From: Phenylobacterium sp.
GTDB lineage: Bacteria > Pseudomonadota > Alphaproteobacteria > Caulobacterales > Caulobacteraceae
DNA: 64,000 nucleotides
NCBI RefSeq assembly: GCF_030651185.1
Contig: NZ_JAUSCJ010000011.1
Location: 154,017-218,016 of the forward strand
Direction: 5' to 3'
Shown here: piece by piece, positions 16,309 to 24,862 of the stretch
Position numbering within the stretch: position 1 is the first letter of the stretch
Layout of the letters: the number at the start of each line of letters is the position of its first letter
The notes under the pieces: generated by a model
The model's input: the letters and a program-made list of their open reading frames with translations, nothing else
What the model was told of the DNA's origin: nothing
Databases searched by the model: none
Translations under genes and position numbers: made by a program

Positions 16309-17486
16309 GACACCTCCACCCCCACATACCTAGCCCTCGGCCGGATCAGGGCGCCGGTCTGGCCCTGTTCGATGGCGTGAGCGATCCAGCCGGCGCAGCG
16401 GGCGGTGGCGAAGAGGGCGAAGGGGGCTTCGCGGGGGAGTTTGAGGGCGTCGGAGATGGCCACCAGGGCGAAGTCGATATTGGGCGCCAGGCCGGTGATG
16501 TCCTCGGCTGCAGCCCGCAGGCTGGCCATCTCCGGGGTCAGGTCGAAGCGGTCCAGCAGGGCCGCCGCGCGAGGATCGCGGTCGGGGTAGAGCTGGTGGC
16601 CGAAGCCCGGCAGGACCCGGTCCTCGGCCAGGCGGGCGGCGATCACGGCGCGCGCGCCGCCCTGGGCGGCCTCGGCCGCGAAGCCCCGGATGGCGGCGGG
16701 GGCTCCGCCATGACGCGGGCCTGACAGGGTGGCGAGGCCCGCGAGCGCAGCGGCGGCCAGGGACGCACCCGTGGACGCCGCGACCCGGGCGGCGAAGGCC
16801 GAGGGGTTGAGCTCGTGGTCGGCCAGCAGCACCAGCACCCGGCGCACCAGGTCCGCCCCCGGCCCGCCGGGCCCCAGGCCCCAGGCGAAGGCCAGGCGGT
16901 TATGGATCGCCCCGCCGCCCACCTCGCCGGCGATGGCGTCGGTGAGCACGTCCAGCAGGGTGGCGGCCTCGACGGCCAGGGCCAGGGGATGGCGGCCGAG
17001 CGCGGGCGGATCGACCCCCGCCCGCGCCGCCAGCGCCAGGAAGGCCCGCGCCGTCATGTCGGGCGCTTGCGGCGGCTGGGGCCGGTCGGTGCGCTTCAGG
17101 GCCGCGCCATGGCCGCCGCGCAGCAGCCGGGCGACGGACTCAAGCGTCTCGGTCTCGGCCAGTTCGACGGCGTCGCGGCCGCGATAGAACAGCCGGCCCT
17201 GGGCGATTGTGGTGATGGCGGAGACCAGCACCGGCTCGCCCCAGGCGATGGCGCCGGCCGCCACCTCCGAAGCCTTGCGGCTGCGGGTCTTGCGCTGAAC
17301 CAGGACGGCGATGTCGGCGGCCCGGTAGAGGCTGCGGCGCGGGTCGGCGGGATCGATGCGGGTCTGGACCCGGCCGCGGCTGACATAGGCGTAGAGGGTC
17401 TGGGGCCGGACGCCGAGGCGTTCGCGGGCCTCGTCGGCGCCGATCCAGTCACTGGCCTTGGCTTGTGGGGTCTTGGTCTGCGGCAT
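16305..17486 (-). CDS. Citrate synthase family protein with N-terminal helix-turn-helix
   Basis: 393 residues. The first ~65 look like an excisionase/MerR-type DNA-binding domain (DWIGADEARERLGVRPQTLYAYVSRGRVQTR, then DPRRSLYRAADIAVL). The rest is a citrate synthase fold with the catalytic His regions SGPRHGGAP and GFGHQLYPDRDPRA, the Asp region APNIDFALVA, and CAGWIAHA near the end. The usual FYS after the Asp is replaced by FAL. It is divergent from a second citrate synthase gene across 88 bp containing TTGAT repeats. It may be an enzyme, a sensor of acyl-CoA/oxaloacetate, or both; this is inferred from domain order. ATG 17486 is chosen because it begins just before the DNA-binding domain; upstream extensions would overlap the divergent gene. 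Confidence 0.85.
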   Translation of the reverse strand: MPQTKTPQAKASDWIGADEARERLGVRPQTLYAYVSRGRVQTRIDPADPRRSLYRAADIAVLVQRKTRSRKASEVAAGAIAWGEPVLVSAITTIAQGRLFYRGRDAVELAETETLESVARLLRGGHGAALKRTDRPQPPQAPDMTARAFLALAARAGVDPPALGRHPLALAVEAATLLDVLTDAIAGEVGGGAIHNRLAFAWGLGPGGPGADLVRRVLVLLADHELNPSAFAARVAASTGASLAAAALAGLATLSGPRHGGAPAAIRGFAAEAAQGGARAVIAARLAEDRVLPGFGHQLYPDRDPRAAALLDRFDLTPEMASLRAAAEDITGLAPNIDFALVAISDALKLPREAPFALFATARCAGWIAHAIEQGQTGALIRPRARYVGVEVS

Positions 17487-17574
17487 CAGATGTTGATTAT
17501 GTTGATCAAGATTGACGCGTCCAGCTTGGCGGCAAATATCGCGGTTAGCAAGAGCTTGGAAAAGGAGCCCTCCC
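17487..17574. promoter_or_regulatory. Divergent spacer between the two citrate synthase genes with TTGATCAA palindrome
   Basis: Within 88 bp the plus strand has tandem TGTTGATTA TGTTGATCA and the palindrome TTGATCAA, followed by GATTGAC, all close to the minus-strand gene's start. A good ribosome site (GGAG) precedes ATG 17575. The spacing is right for an operator controlling both genes, and the minus-strand product has its own DNA-binding domain. No experiment is known to me. Confidence 0.4.
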
Positions 17575-18645
17575 ATGTCGGACGGACTTGAAGACGTCGT
17601 CGCCGCCCACACCGTGATGTCCGACGTGGACGGCGCGGCCGGCCGGTTGATCATCCGTGGCCGGTCGCTGGACGACTTGGCCGGCCGCGCCAGCTTCGAA
17701 GAGGTCACCCGCCTGCTGTGGGACGGGTTCTTCGACCACCTGCCCGCCGACCTGGTGGGCCCCCTGGCCGCCGCCCGGGCCGAGGTGTTCGCCGAGGTCT
17801 CGGCCATGGACACCGGAATCCTGACGCTTTCCCCCATCGAGGCCATGCGGGCCCTGACCGCCCGGCTGGCGGACGGGGACGACCTGGCCGTCGCCCTGCG
17901 CCTGCTGGCCGCACCGGCGGTGTTCACCGCCGCCGTGGTGCGGGGCCAGGCCGGCGACGCGCCCATCGCGCCCGACACCTCGCTGGGCCACGCCGCCGAC
18001 ATCCTGCGCATGCTGGGCAAGGCGCCCGACCAGGCGCAGGCCGAGGCGCTGGACACCTATCTGGTGACGGTGAGCGACCACGGGCTGAACGCCTCGACCT
18101 TCGCCGCCCGCGTGGTGGCCTCGACGCGGGCGGGCCTGGGGTCGGCCGTGCTGGCCGGGATCAGCGCCCTGAAAGGCCCTCTGCACGGCGGCGCGCCGGG
18201 CCCGATCATCGACATGCTGGACGGCATCGGCGGGGCGGAGAACGCCCGGCCCTGGATCGAGGCGGCCCTGGCCCGTGGCGACCGGCTGATGGGCTTCGGC
18301 CACCGGGTCTACCGCGTCCGCGACCCCCGCGCCGATGCGCTGAAGGGCGCCATCCGGCGGATGGGAACCCGGTCCGGGCGGCTGGAATTCGCCGAGGCCG
18401 TGGAGCGCGCGGTGCTGGAGATCCTCAAGGCCCACAAGCCCGACCGGTCCCTGGACACCAATGTGGAGTTCTACACCGCCCTGCTGCTGGAGGCCCTGGC
18501 CTTCCCGCCGCAGGCCTTCACCTGCGTCTTCGCCATGGGCCGCACGGCCGGCTGGATCGCCCATGCCCGCGAGCAGCTGGCCGGCGGCCGCCTGATTAGG
18601 CCGCAGTCGGTCTATGTGGGGCCGACCCCGCGAGCCGCGGCGTGA
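17575..18645 (+). CDS. Citrate synthase/methylcitrate synthase family protein
   Basis: 356 residues of a complete citrate synthase fold. The catalytic histidines are in GPLHGGAPGP and GFGHRVYRVRDPRA, and the CoA/oxaloacetate arginine is in MGRTAGWIAHA. The position of the catalytic aspartate reads TNVEFYTALLLEAL, so Glu replaces the usual Asp of NVDFY. It could condense acetyl- or propionyl-CoA with oxaloacetate, or have a related activity. The start ATG follows AAAAGGAG with an ordinary spacer. It is divergently paired with the HTH-containing paralogue. It is probably not the main TCA-cycle GltA, given the substitution and the pairing; that is an inference. Confidence 0.88.
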   Translation: MSDGLEDVVAAHTVMSDVDGAAGRLIIRGRSLDDLAGRASFEEVTRLLWDGFFDHLPADLVGPLAAARAEVFAEVSAMDTGILTLSPIEAMRALTARLADGDDLAVALRLLAAPAVFTAAVVRGQAGDAPIAPDTSLGHAADILRMLGKAPDQAQAEALDTYLVTVSDHGLNASTFAARVVASTRAGLGSAVLAGISALKGPLHGGAPGPIIDMLDGIGGAENARPWIEAALARGDRLMGFGHRVYRVRDPRADALKGAIRRMGTRSGRLEFAEAVERAVLEILKAHKPDRSLDTNVEFYTALLLEALAFPPQAFTCVFAMGRTAGWIAHAREQLAGGRLIRPQSVYVGPTPRAAA

Positions 18646-18701
18646 TGACCTGAGAGTCGTTAGCGCTGGGGTCGCGTGCGGGGCCGCACTAGATAGGGGC
18701 C

Positions 18702-19634
18702 ATGCACGCCCCCGCCGGCCTCGACCCCAAGACCGCCGCCGCCCTGACGCGGAAGATCACCCTGCTGTCGGTGGCCACGGCCACGGTGCTGGTGGTGATC
18801 AAGGCCGGGGTCTGGCTGATCTCCGGATCGGTGGCGCTTCTTGCGTCAGCGGCGGACTCGGGGCTGGATCTGATCGCCAGCCTGGTGACCTTCTACGCCG
18901 TCCGCTACGCCCAGGCGCCGCCGGACGCCGAGCACCGCTTCGGGCACGGCAAGGCCGAGGCCTTCGCCAGCCTGACCCAGGCGGGCCTGGTCTTCGCCTC
19001 GGCCGCCCTGATCGGCCAGGAGGCGATCGTCCACATCCTGCATCCAACCCCGGTCGCCAACGAGGGCTGGGCGGTGGCGGTGATGGCCGTCTCCACGGTG
19101 CTGACCGGGCTGCTGATCGTGGCCCAGGGCCGGGTTCTGAAGCAGACCAGCTCGGTGGCCGTCTCCGGCGACCGGGCCCACTACATGACCGACGTGGCCT
19201 CCAACCTCATCGCCCTCCTGGGCATCGGGGCCGCGGCCTGGCTGGGCTGGCATAGCCTGGACGCCATCGCCGGGCTGATCGTCGCGGCCCTGCTGCTGTG
19301 GGCGGCCATCGGGGTGTTCCGCGAGGCCTCCGGCCAGCTGCTGGACCATGAGCTGCCGGACGCCGACCGTGTCCGCATCGTCGAGCTGGTGGCCCAGGAC
19401 CCGCGCCTCACCGATGTCCACCAGCTGCGCACACGGGCCTCGGGGCCCTATGTCCATATGCAGATGCATGTCGACCTCGATCCGGACCTGACCCTGGAGG
19501 CCGCGCACCGGGTGATCGTCGAGGCCGAGGGGCGGATCCTGGCGGCCTTCCCCCATGCCGACATCCTGATCCATGCCGACCCGCGCGGGCGGGCCGAGCC
19601 GCACGGCGGGGCGTTCGCGGAACAGGCGCAGTAA
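18702..19634 (+). CDS. Cation diffusion facilitator (FieF-like metal exporter)
   Basis: 310 residues. A six-helix CDF antiporter that exports divalent metals (iron, zinc, cobalt or similar) using the proton gradient. The site-A residues are in TM2 ASAADSGLDLIAS and TM5 GDRAHYMTDVASN (Asp, Asp, His, Asp pattern), and HRFGHGKAEAFASL is the conserved cytoplasmic loop. The C-terminal cytoplasmic domain (VHQLRTRASGPYVHMQMHVDLDPDLTLEAAHRV) binds metal for dimer control. The first residue context MHAPAGLDPKTAAALTRKIT is typical. No metal regulator is adjacent. Confidence 0.92.
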   Translation: MHAPAGLDPKTAAALTRKITLLSVATATVLVVIKAGVWLISGSVALLASAADSGLDLIASLVTFYAVRYAQAPPDAEHRFGHGKAEAFASLTQAGLVFASAALIGQEAIVHILHPTPVANEGWAVAVMAVSTVLTGLLIVAQGRVLKQTSSVAVSGDRAHYMTDVASNLIALLGIGAAAWLGWHSLDAIAGLIVAALLLWAAIGVFREASGQLLDHELPDADRVRIVELVAQDPRLTDVHQLRTRASGPYVHMQMHVDLDPDLTLEAAHRVIVEAEGRILAAFPHADILIHADPRGRAEPHGGAFAEQAQ

Positions 19635-19675
19635 ACGCGCCCTTAACGCCGCCTGTGGTAGGCCGCGTCATCCCC

Positions 19676-20350
19676 ATGACCCCCGACCGCACCCTGCACC
19701 ACTTCCCCCTCGATCCCGCCTCGCGCCAGGTGCGTCTGGCGCTGGGGGAAAAGCGCCTGGCCTTCACCGAACAGACGGTGCGCTACTGGGAGCGGCCCAA
19801 GGAGCTGGTGAGCCTCAACGCCTCGGGCCTGACCCCGGTGCTGACGGAAGGCCCGCTGGTGCTCTGCGAGAGCCGGGCGATCCTGGATCACCTGGAAGAG
19901 ACCTATCCCGAACCCGCCCTGCTGGGCCGCGAGCCCGCCGAGCGGGCCGAGGCCAGGCGCCTGCTGCAATGGTTCGACCGCAAGTTCGACTACGAGGTCG
20001 GCGGCTTCATCCTGCACGAGAAGATGGAGAAGCGGCTGCTGGGCCTGGGCGCCCCGGACCTGGCGTCGCTGCGCCAGGGGCGCGAGGCGCTGCGGGGCCA
20101 CATGCTCTATATCGACAGCCTCCTGGCCGACCGCGACTGGCTGGCCGGGACGCGGCTGTCGCTGGCGGATTTCGCGGCCGCGGCGCACCTGTCGGTGATC
20201 GACTATTTCGGCGACGTGCCCTGGGCGGACTTCCAGGCCGTCAAGACCTGGTACATGAAGCTCAAATCGAGGCCGGCCTTCCGGCCGCTGCTGGCCGACC
20301 GCTGGCCCGGCCTCGCGCCGGCGCCGCATTATGACGACCTCGACTTCTGA
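19676..20350 (+). CDS. Glutathione S-transferase family protein
   Basis: 224 residues. N-terminal thioredoxin fold ([23 protein letters not shown]) with the glutathione-binding [27 protein letters not shown], then a helical domain with [28 protein letters not shown] 19676 is preferred over GTG 19655 because it starts close to the first strand; neither has a strong ribosome site. Its 3' end overlaps queG by 20 bp, so the pair is probably co-transcribed. Substrate unknown. Confidence 0.87.
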   Translation: MTPDRTLHHFPLDPASRQVRLALGEKRLAFTEQTVRYWERPKELVSLNASGLTPVLTEGPLVLCESRAILDHLEETYPEPALLGREPAERAEARRLLQWFDRKFDYEVGGFILHEKMEKRLLGLGAPDLASLRQGREALRGHMLYIDSLLADRDWLAGTRLSLADFAAAAHLSVIDYFGDVPWADFQAVKTWYMKLKSRPAFRPLLADRWPGLAPAPHYDDLDF

Positions 20351-21440
20351 CCTGATCGCCGCCAAGGCCGCCGAGCTGGGCTTCGACGCCTGCCGCTTCG
20401 CGCGCGTCGACGAGGCCTGGGCGGCGGGCGGGCGGCTGCACGACTTCATCGACCAGGGCCGCCACGGCGAGATGGACTGGATGGCCACGACCGCCGAGCG
20501 CCGCGCCCATCCCAACGCCATGTGGGGCGGGGCGCGGTCGGCCATCATGCTGGGGGTCAACTATGGTCCTGAGACCAATCCCCTGGAGGCCCTGGCCCAC
20601 CGCGACCGCGGCGTCATCTCGGCCTATGCCCAGGGCGACGACTATCATGAGCTGATCAAGGGGCGGCTGAAGCAGCTGGCCAGTTGGCTGGCGAGCAAGT
20701 TCGGCGGCGAGCTGAAGGTCTTCGTCGACACCGCGCCCTTGATGGAAAAGCCGCTGGCGGCCCGGGCCGGCCTCGGCTGGCAGGGCAAGCACACCAACCT
20801 GGTGAGCCGGGAGTTCGGATCGTGGCTGTTCCTGGGCTCGATCCTGACCGAGCTGGAGCTGGCCCCCGACGCCCCGGAAGTCGATCACTGCGGGTCGTGC
20901 CGGGCCTGCCTGGACATCTGCCCGACCAAGGCCTTCCCGGCGCCGTTCCAGCTCGACGCCCGGCGCTGCATCTCGTACCTGACCATCGAGCTGAAGGGGC
21001 CGATCCCACGGGAGTTCCGGGCCGCGCTCGGCAACCGCATCTATGGCTGCGACGACTGCCTGGCGGTCTGCCCCTGGAACAAGTTCGCCGAGACGGCGCG
21101 GGAGCAGCGGCTGCACGCCCGCGACGCGCTCAAGGCGCCGGGCCTGCGAGAGCTGGCGGCGCTGGATGACCCCAGGTTCCGCACCCTGTTCTCCAAGAGC
21201 CCGGTGAAGCGCATCGGCCGCGAGCGTTTCGTGCGCAACGTGCTCTATGCGGTGGGGAATTCGGGGGACGTGGGCCTGGCCGAGGTGGCCGAGACGCTGC
21301 TGGTCGATCCCTCGCCCCTGGTTCGCGGCGCGGCGGTCTGGGCGCTGGGGCGGCTGCTGGATGCGGAGGCGTTCGAGGTGCTGCGGATCGCGCAGAAGGA
21401 AGCCGATGCCGATGTGCTCTTGGAGTGGGACGCCGCCTAG
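20331..21440 (+). CDS. queG: tRNA epoxyqueuosine(34) reductase
   Basis: 369 residues. QueG is a cobalamin-dependent iron-sulfur enzyme that reduces epoxyqueuosine to queuosine at the tRNA wobble base. Two ferredoxin-like clusters are clear: C187, C190, C193, C197 ([12 protein letters not shown]) and C213, C240, C243, C247 ([11 protein letters not shown]). The catalytic-site Asp is in [28 protein letters not shown], near residue 133. The C-terminal HEAT-like tail ([22 protein letters not shown]) binds tRNA. It overlaps the upstream GST gene. Its stop shares a CTAG with the stop of the convergent GST gene. Confidence 0.95.
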   Translation: MTTSTSDLIAAKAAELGFDACRFARVDEAWAAGGRLHDFIDQGRHGEMDWMATTAERRAHPNAMWGGARSAIMLGVNYGPETNPLEALAHRDRGVISAYAQGDDYHELIKGRLKQLASWLASKFGGELKVFVDTAPLMEKPLAARAGLGWQGKHTNLVSREFGSWLFLGSILTELELAPDAPEVDHCGSCRACLDICPTKAFPAPFQLDARRCISYLTIELKGPIPREFRAALGNRIYGCDDCLAVCPWNKFAETAREQRLHARDALKAPGLRELAALDDPRFRTLFSKSPVKRIGRERFVRNVLYAVGNSGDVGLAEVAETLLVDPSPLVRGAAVWALGRLLDAEAFEVLRIAQKEADADVLLEWDAA

Positions 21441-22084
21441 CCGCCCTGCCACGTCGCGGCGGGCCCATCGCCCTGCGCCGCCTTCGCCCTGACGAACGCT
21501 TCGCGTCCCTGCAGCCGCCCCCAGTACGCCGCCACCGCGGGCGTAAACCGCGCGTGCAGCCCCAGGGTCTGCGCCAGCAGCAGGGCGTAGCCCACCGAGA
21601 TGTCCGCCCCCGTGAACCGTCCCGCGCAGTACCAGCCACCATTGGCGGCCAGGCGCGGCTCGAGCCCCTTGAGCCGGGCGTTGAACCAGCGGCCGTAGTC
21701 GTCGGCGACCTGGGGGTTGCGGCGGTCCTTGGGCTCCAGGCGCGTGTAGCGGAGCACCAGGGTCTGGGGGAAGGTGAGCGTCGCCTCGCCGAAGTGCAGG
21801 CCGTTGAGCCAGTCGCCATAGGCCGGGTCGCCGGGTTCCACCGAGAGCGGCGTCGGGCCGTCGCGGGTGGCCAGATACTGGATGATGGCGGCGCTCTCGG
21901 TCATCCGGGTCGCGCCGTCCACCAGCAGGGGGATGGTGCCCAGCGGGTTTTCCGCCAGGTACTCCGGCGCCAGCACCCGGGGCGGGAACGGCAGCAGCTT
22001 CAGTTCATAGGGCAGCCGCAGCTCCTCCAGCGCCCAGAGGGCGCGGAAGGAGCGGGCGTCGGCGCAGTGGAAGAGTGTGAGCAT
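21437..22084 (-). CDS. Glutathione S-transferase family protein
   Basis: 215 residues. N-terminal thioredoxin-like domain [31 protein letters not shown] with [27 protein letters not shown] for glutathione binding, followed by the helical domain ([20 protein letters not shown]). The N-terminus, with [11 protein letters not shown], is typical of bacterial GSTs acting on small electrophiles. ATG 22084 is chosen because AAGGA lies just upstream; an earlier ATG at 22138 would add a basic tail unlike the family and run into a palindromic repeat. Its stop overlaps the queG stop. Confidence 0.87.
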   Translation of the reverse strand: MLTLFHCADARSFRALWALEELRLPYELKLLPFPPRVLAPEYLAENPLGTIPLLVDGATRMTESAAIIQYLATRDGPTPLSVEPGDPAYGDWLNGLHFGEATLTFPQTLVLRYTRLEPKDRRNPQVADDYGRWFNARLKGLEPRLAANGGWYCAGRFTGADISVGYALLLAQTLGLHARFTPAVAAYWGRLQGREAFVRAKAAQGDGPAATWQGG

Positions 22085-22096
22085 TTTTTCCTTGTC

Positions 22097-22140
22097 GCGT
22101 GACGGGCGCCGAAACCGGTGTCCACTTTCGGCTGTCACGC
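22097..22140. repeat. Palindromic unit with CCGGTGTCCACTT core, copy A
   Basis: A 44-bp palindrome: GCGTGAC (22097-22103) with GTCACGC (22134-22140), and inside it GCCGAAA (22108-22114) with TTTCGGC (22126-22132), leaving the loop CCGGTGTCCAC. The core resembles the palindromic unit at 58924-58979 (CGGTTCCCACTT). It sits in the 60-bp gap between two minus-strand genes and is probably a REP-type repeat transcribed with them. Confidence 0.65.
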
Positions 22141-22144
22141 TTCC

Positions 22145-22963
22145 TCAGTCAGCGTAGACCGCCGCGCGCTTCTGCATGTTGGACATCACCGCCTCCACCT
22201 GGTTCGGCGAACCGATCAGGGCGCCCTGTTCCTGGCTTTCGGCCAGCAGGATGGCGTGCTGGTCGGCGTCGTGCGCCATGTCCAGCAGGCGCTTGGAGCC
22301 CTTGATGGCGTGCGGGTTCTTGCTGGCGATCTCGGCGGCCAGGGCCAGGGCCTCGGCGCGGGGATCGGCGCAGACGCGGGTGGCGAAGCCCAGGCGCAGG
22401 GCCTCCTGCCCGTCGAAGATGCGGCCGGTATAGGTCAGCTCCCGGGCCACGTCGTCGCGCACCAGGCGCTTCATGAGCACGATGCCGCCCATGTCGGGGA
22501 CCAGGCCCCACTTGATCTCCATCACCGCCATGCGGGTGTCGGCGGTGACGAAGCGCAGGTCGGCGCCGAGCGCCAGCTGGAAGCCGCCGCCGAAGGCCAC
22601 CCCATGGATGGCGGCGATCACCGGCACGGTCTGCTCGCGCCAGACCATCACCGCGTGCTGGGCGCGGTTGGAGCCGCCCGGCGTGCGCTTGGGGGTCAGC
22701 AGGGCCTCGCCCGTGGAGGACTGGCCGCCCGCGCGCTCGCCCGAGGCCATCTTGCCGAAATTGCCCATGTCGAGGCCGGCGCAGAAGGCCTTGCCCTCGC
22801 CCGACAGCACGATGGCGCGAACGCCCGGCCGGGTCTTCAGCGCCTCGCCGGTGTCGATCAGGGCCTGAAACATGTGGTCGTCGAGGGCGTTCATCTTGTC
22901 GGTGCGGACCAGGCGCACGTCGGCGACGCCGTCCTTCAGATCAACCTTGATGCGGTCTTCCAT
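22145..22963 (-). CDS. Crotonase/enoyl-CoA hydratase family protein
   Basis: 272 residues with the crotonase fold. The oxyanion-hole residues are in AIVLSGEGKAFCAGLDMG and AAIHGVAFGGGFQLALGADLR; MEIKWGLVPDMGGI follows. The position of the usual second catalytic Glu reads PDMGG, so hydratase, isomerase or thioester hydrolase activity cannot be told apart. ATG 22963 has AAGGAG upstream. It follows a GST-like gene by 11 bp and precedes another GST gene, and is probably in one operon with them. Confidence 0.88.
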   Translation of the reverse strand: MEDRIKVDLKDGVADVRLVRTDKMNALDDHMFQALIDTGEALKTRPGVRAIVLSGEGKAFCAGLDMGNFGKMASGERAGGQSSTGEALLTPKRTPGGSNRAQHAVMVWREQTVPVIAAIHGVAFGGGFQLALGADLRFVTADTRMAVMEIKWGLVPDMGGIVLMKRLVRDDVARELTYTGRIFDGQEALRLGFATRVCADPRAEALALAAEIASKNPHAIKGSKRLLDMAHDADQHAILLAESQEQGALIGSPNQVEAVMSNMQKRAAVYAD

Positions 22964-22974
22964 GGCGGGCTCCT

Positions 22975-23892
22975 TCAAAGGGGTCGGGCGCGCACGGCCA
23001 CGTAGCCGGCGCGGGGGAAATGGATATGCAGGGCGCCGAGGTCGGCGGAGTCCCGGCGGATCACCAGCCGGTCAGGCGTGGCGGCCACCAGGGTCCCGGC
23101 GATGGGATCGCGGCCATAGTCGTCGGCCATCACCGTCACATGGGTTCCGGGATCGAGGCCCAGGGCGTCGGCGGGATCATGGGCGGGGGTGGGCCCGGGC
23201 ATGGTGTCGCGGGCGATCTCCAGGGCCACGCGGCCGGCCATCTCCTCGCGGGCGCCTTCGCCCAGGGCCATCATCTTCTCGGCCCAGTCGGGGATGCGGG
23301 TGAGGCCGGTCATCAGGGTCTTGGCCGTCGCCGGCAGGACATTGCTGAGCCAGACGACGTTCATATAGGCCGCGACGTCGGCGAGGCCGGGCCGGTCGCC
23401 CGACAGGAAGGGATGGCCCGCCAGGCCCTGGTCGATCCAGGCGGCGTGGGCGCGCCATTGCGGCCGCATGACGCCGGCCGCGCCCTTCATGGCGGCGACA
23501 TCGAAGGGGCGGCCCGAGAGCTTCTCGCGGTCGTCGAGGAAGGCCTTGGGCACAGCGTCGCCGATCTCACCGAAGATCACCGGCACGGTGGTCTGGAAGA
23601 ACAGCCGGTCGGCCCAGAAATTCACCGCCCAGTCGAGGCCGGTGACGGCGGGCGGGTTGGGGGCGCGGCGCTCGATCTCGGCCAGGATCACCTGGGTGTC
23701 GCAGTAGACATCGGCGCCGATCTGCATGACCGGCGCGCGCCGGTAGCCGCCGGTCAGCGGGGTGAGGTCCGGCTTGGGCATCATGTTGGGGGTGATCACC
23801 GAGGACCAGGCCAACCCCTTCAGCCCCAGGAAACAGCGCACCTTCTGGGAGAAGGGCGAGGCCTCGTAGTGGTGCAGGATGATCCCGGTCAT
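22975..23892 (-). CDS. GST-like protein with C-terminal beta-rich extension
   Basis: 305 residues, longer than a normal GST. The thioredoxin-like N-terminus (IILHHYEASPFSQKVRCFLGLKGL) has a CxxC-lacking FSQK active site; the glutathione segment YRRAPVMQIGADVYCDTQVILAEIER follows. The helical domain ends near residue 235. The last ~70 residues (DPGTHVTVMADDYGRDPIAGTLVAATPDRLVIRRDSADLGALHIHFPRAG region) look like a small beta-barrel and are not part of the standard GST fold. GGGGAG precedes the ATG. It probably belongs to the downstream crotonase operon. Confidence 0.83.
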   Translation of the reverse strand: MTGIILHHYEASPFSQKVRCFLGLKGLAWSSVITPNMMPKPDLTPLTGGYRRAPVMQIGADVYCDTQVILAEIERRAPNPPAVTGLDWAVNFWADRLFFQTTVPVIFGEIGDAVPKAFLDDREKLSGRPFDVAAMKGAAGVMRPQWRAHAAWIDQGLAGHPFLSGDRPGLADVAAYMNVVWLSNVLPATAKTLMTGLTRIPDWAEKMMALGEGAREEMAGRVALEIARDTMPGPTPAHDPADALGLDPGTHVTVMADDYGRDPIAGTLVAATPDRLVIRRDSADLGALHIHFPRAGYVAVRARPL

Positions 23893-23987
23893 GACGTCTC
23901 CCCGGCAGGTTCGATGGCCTGCGCGAGGCTTACGCTGTCACGGAATTGGACGGCGCGAAACTCTGACGCGGCGTCAGCAGGGTCGCT

Positions 23988-24773
23988 CTAGGCCGCGGTC
24001 CAGCCGCCATCCACCGACAGGTTGGCGCCGGTCATCTGCTTGGCGGCGGGGGAGCAGAGGAAGACGGCGATGGCGGCCACCTCTTCGGGGGTGACGAACT
24101 GCTTGGTGGGCTGGGCGGCCAGCAGCACGTCGTTGATCACCTGCTCCCGGGTCAGGCCGCGCGAGGCCATGGTGGCGGGGATCTGGTTTTCCACCAGGGG
24201 TGTCCAGACATAGCCCGGGCTGATGCAGTTGACGGTCACCCCGTGGGGGGCGAGCTCCAGGGCCGCGGTCTTGGTGAGACCCACGACCCCGTGCTTGGCG
24301 GCCACATAGGCCGACTTGAAGGGCGAGGCCACCAGGCTGTGGGCCGAGGCGGTCGAGATGATCCGGCCCCAGCCGCGGGCCTTCATCCCCGGCGTCACCG
24401 CGCGGATGGCGTGGAAGGCGGCGGTCAGGTTGATGGCGATGATCTGGTCCCACTTCTCCACCGGGAAGTCCTCGATGGGGGAGACGAACTGGATGCCGGC
24501 GTTGTTGACCAGGACATCGACGGCGCCGAACGCCTGCTCGGCGGTGGCGATCATGGCGGCGATTTCCTCGCCCCTGGTCATGTCGGCGGGGGAATGGAGG
24601 CAGCGGACGCCGAACTCTGCTTCGATGCCGGCGCGGGCGGTCTCGATGTCCTCGGGCTTTCCAAAGCCGTTGATCATGATGTTGGCGCCCTCGGCGGCGA
24701 AGGCGCGGGCGATGGCCAGGCCGATCCCGCTGGTGGAGCCGGTGACCACGGCGGACTTGGATTGCAGGATCAT
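23988..24773 (-). CDS. 3-hydroxybutyrate dehydrogenase (SDR family)
   Basis: 261 residues. A short-chain dehydrogenase with the cofactor motif TGSTSGIG (residues 11-18), NNAG at 90-93, and the catalytic Ser143, Tyr156 and Lys160 (STASAHSLVASPFKSAYVAAKHG). The pattern MKARGWGRIISTASAHSLVASPFKSAY with SPGYVWTPLVE is characteristic of D-3-hydroxybutyrate dehydrogenases, which convert 3-hydroxybutyrate to acetoacetate during polyhydroxybutyrate use. ATG 24773 begins at the first strand. Its neighbours include a crotonase and a GST, and a symporter lies upstream on the same strand. Confidence 0.9.
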   Translation of the reverse strand: MILQSKSAVVTGSTSGIGLAIARAFAAEGANIMINGFGKPEDIETARAGIEAEFGVRCLHSPADMTRGEEIAAMIATAEQAFGAVDVLVNNAGIQFVSPIEDFPVEKWDQIIAINLTAAFHAIRAVTPGMKARGWGRIISTASAHSLVASPFKSAYVAAKHGVVGLTKTAALELAPHGVTVNCISPGYVWTPLVENQIPATMASRGLTREQVINDVLLAAQPTKQFVTPEEVAAIAVFLCSPAAKQMTGANLSVDGGWTAA

Positions 24774-24862
24774 GGCGGCGGTCTCCGAGCGAACCGGACG
24801 TGGTTGGCCCCCAGGCTCATATTGCGGCGCACAATGAACGCAAGACAAGACTGGACCGGCGG

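Noticed and set aside
17487..18056. Long N-terminal extension of the HTH-citrate synthase
   Set aside because: It runs antisense through the second citrate synthase gene and has low-complexity Ser/Ala/Arg composition.
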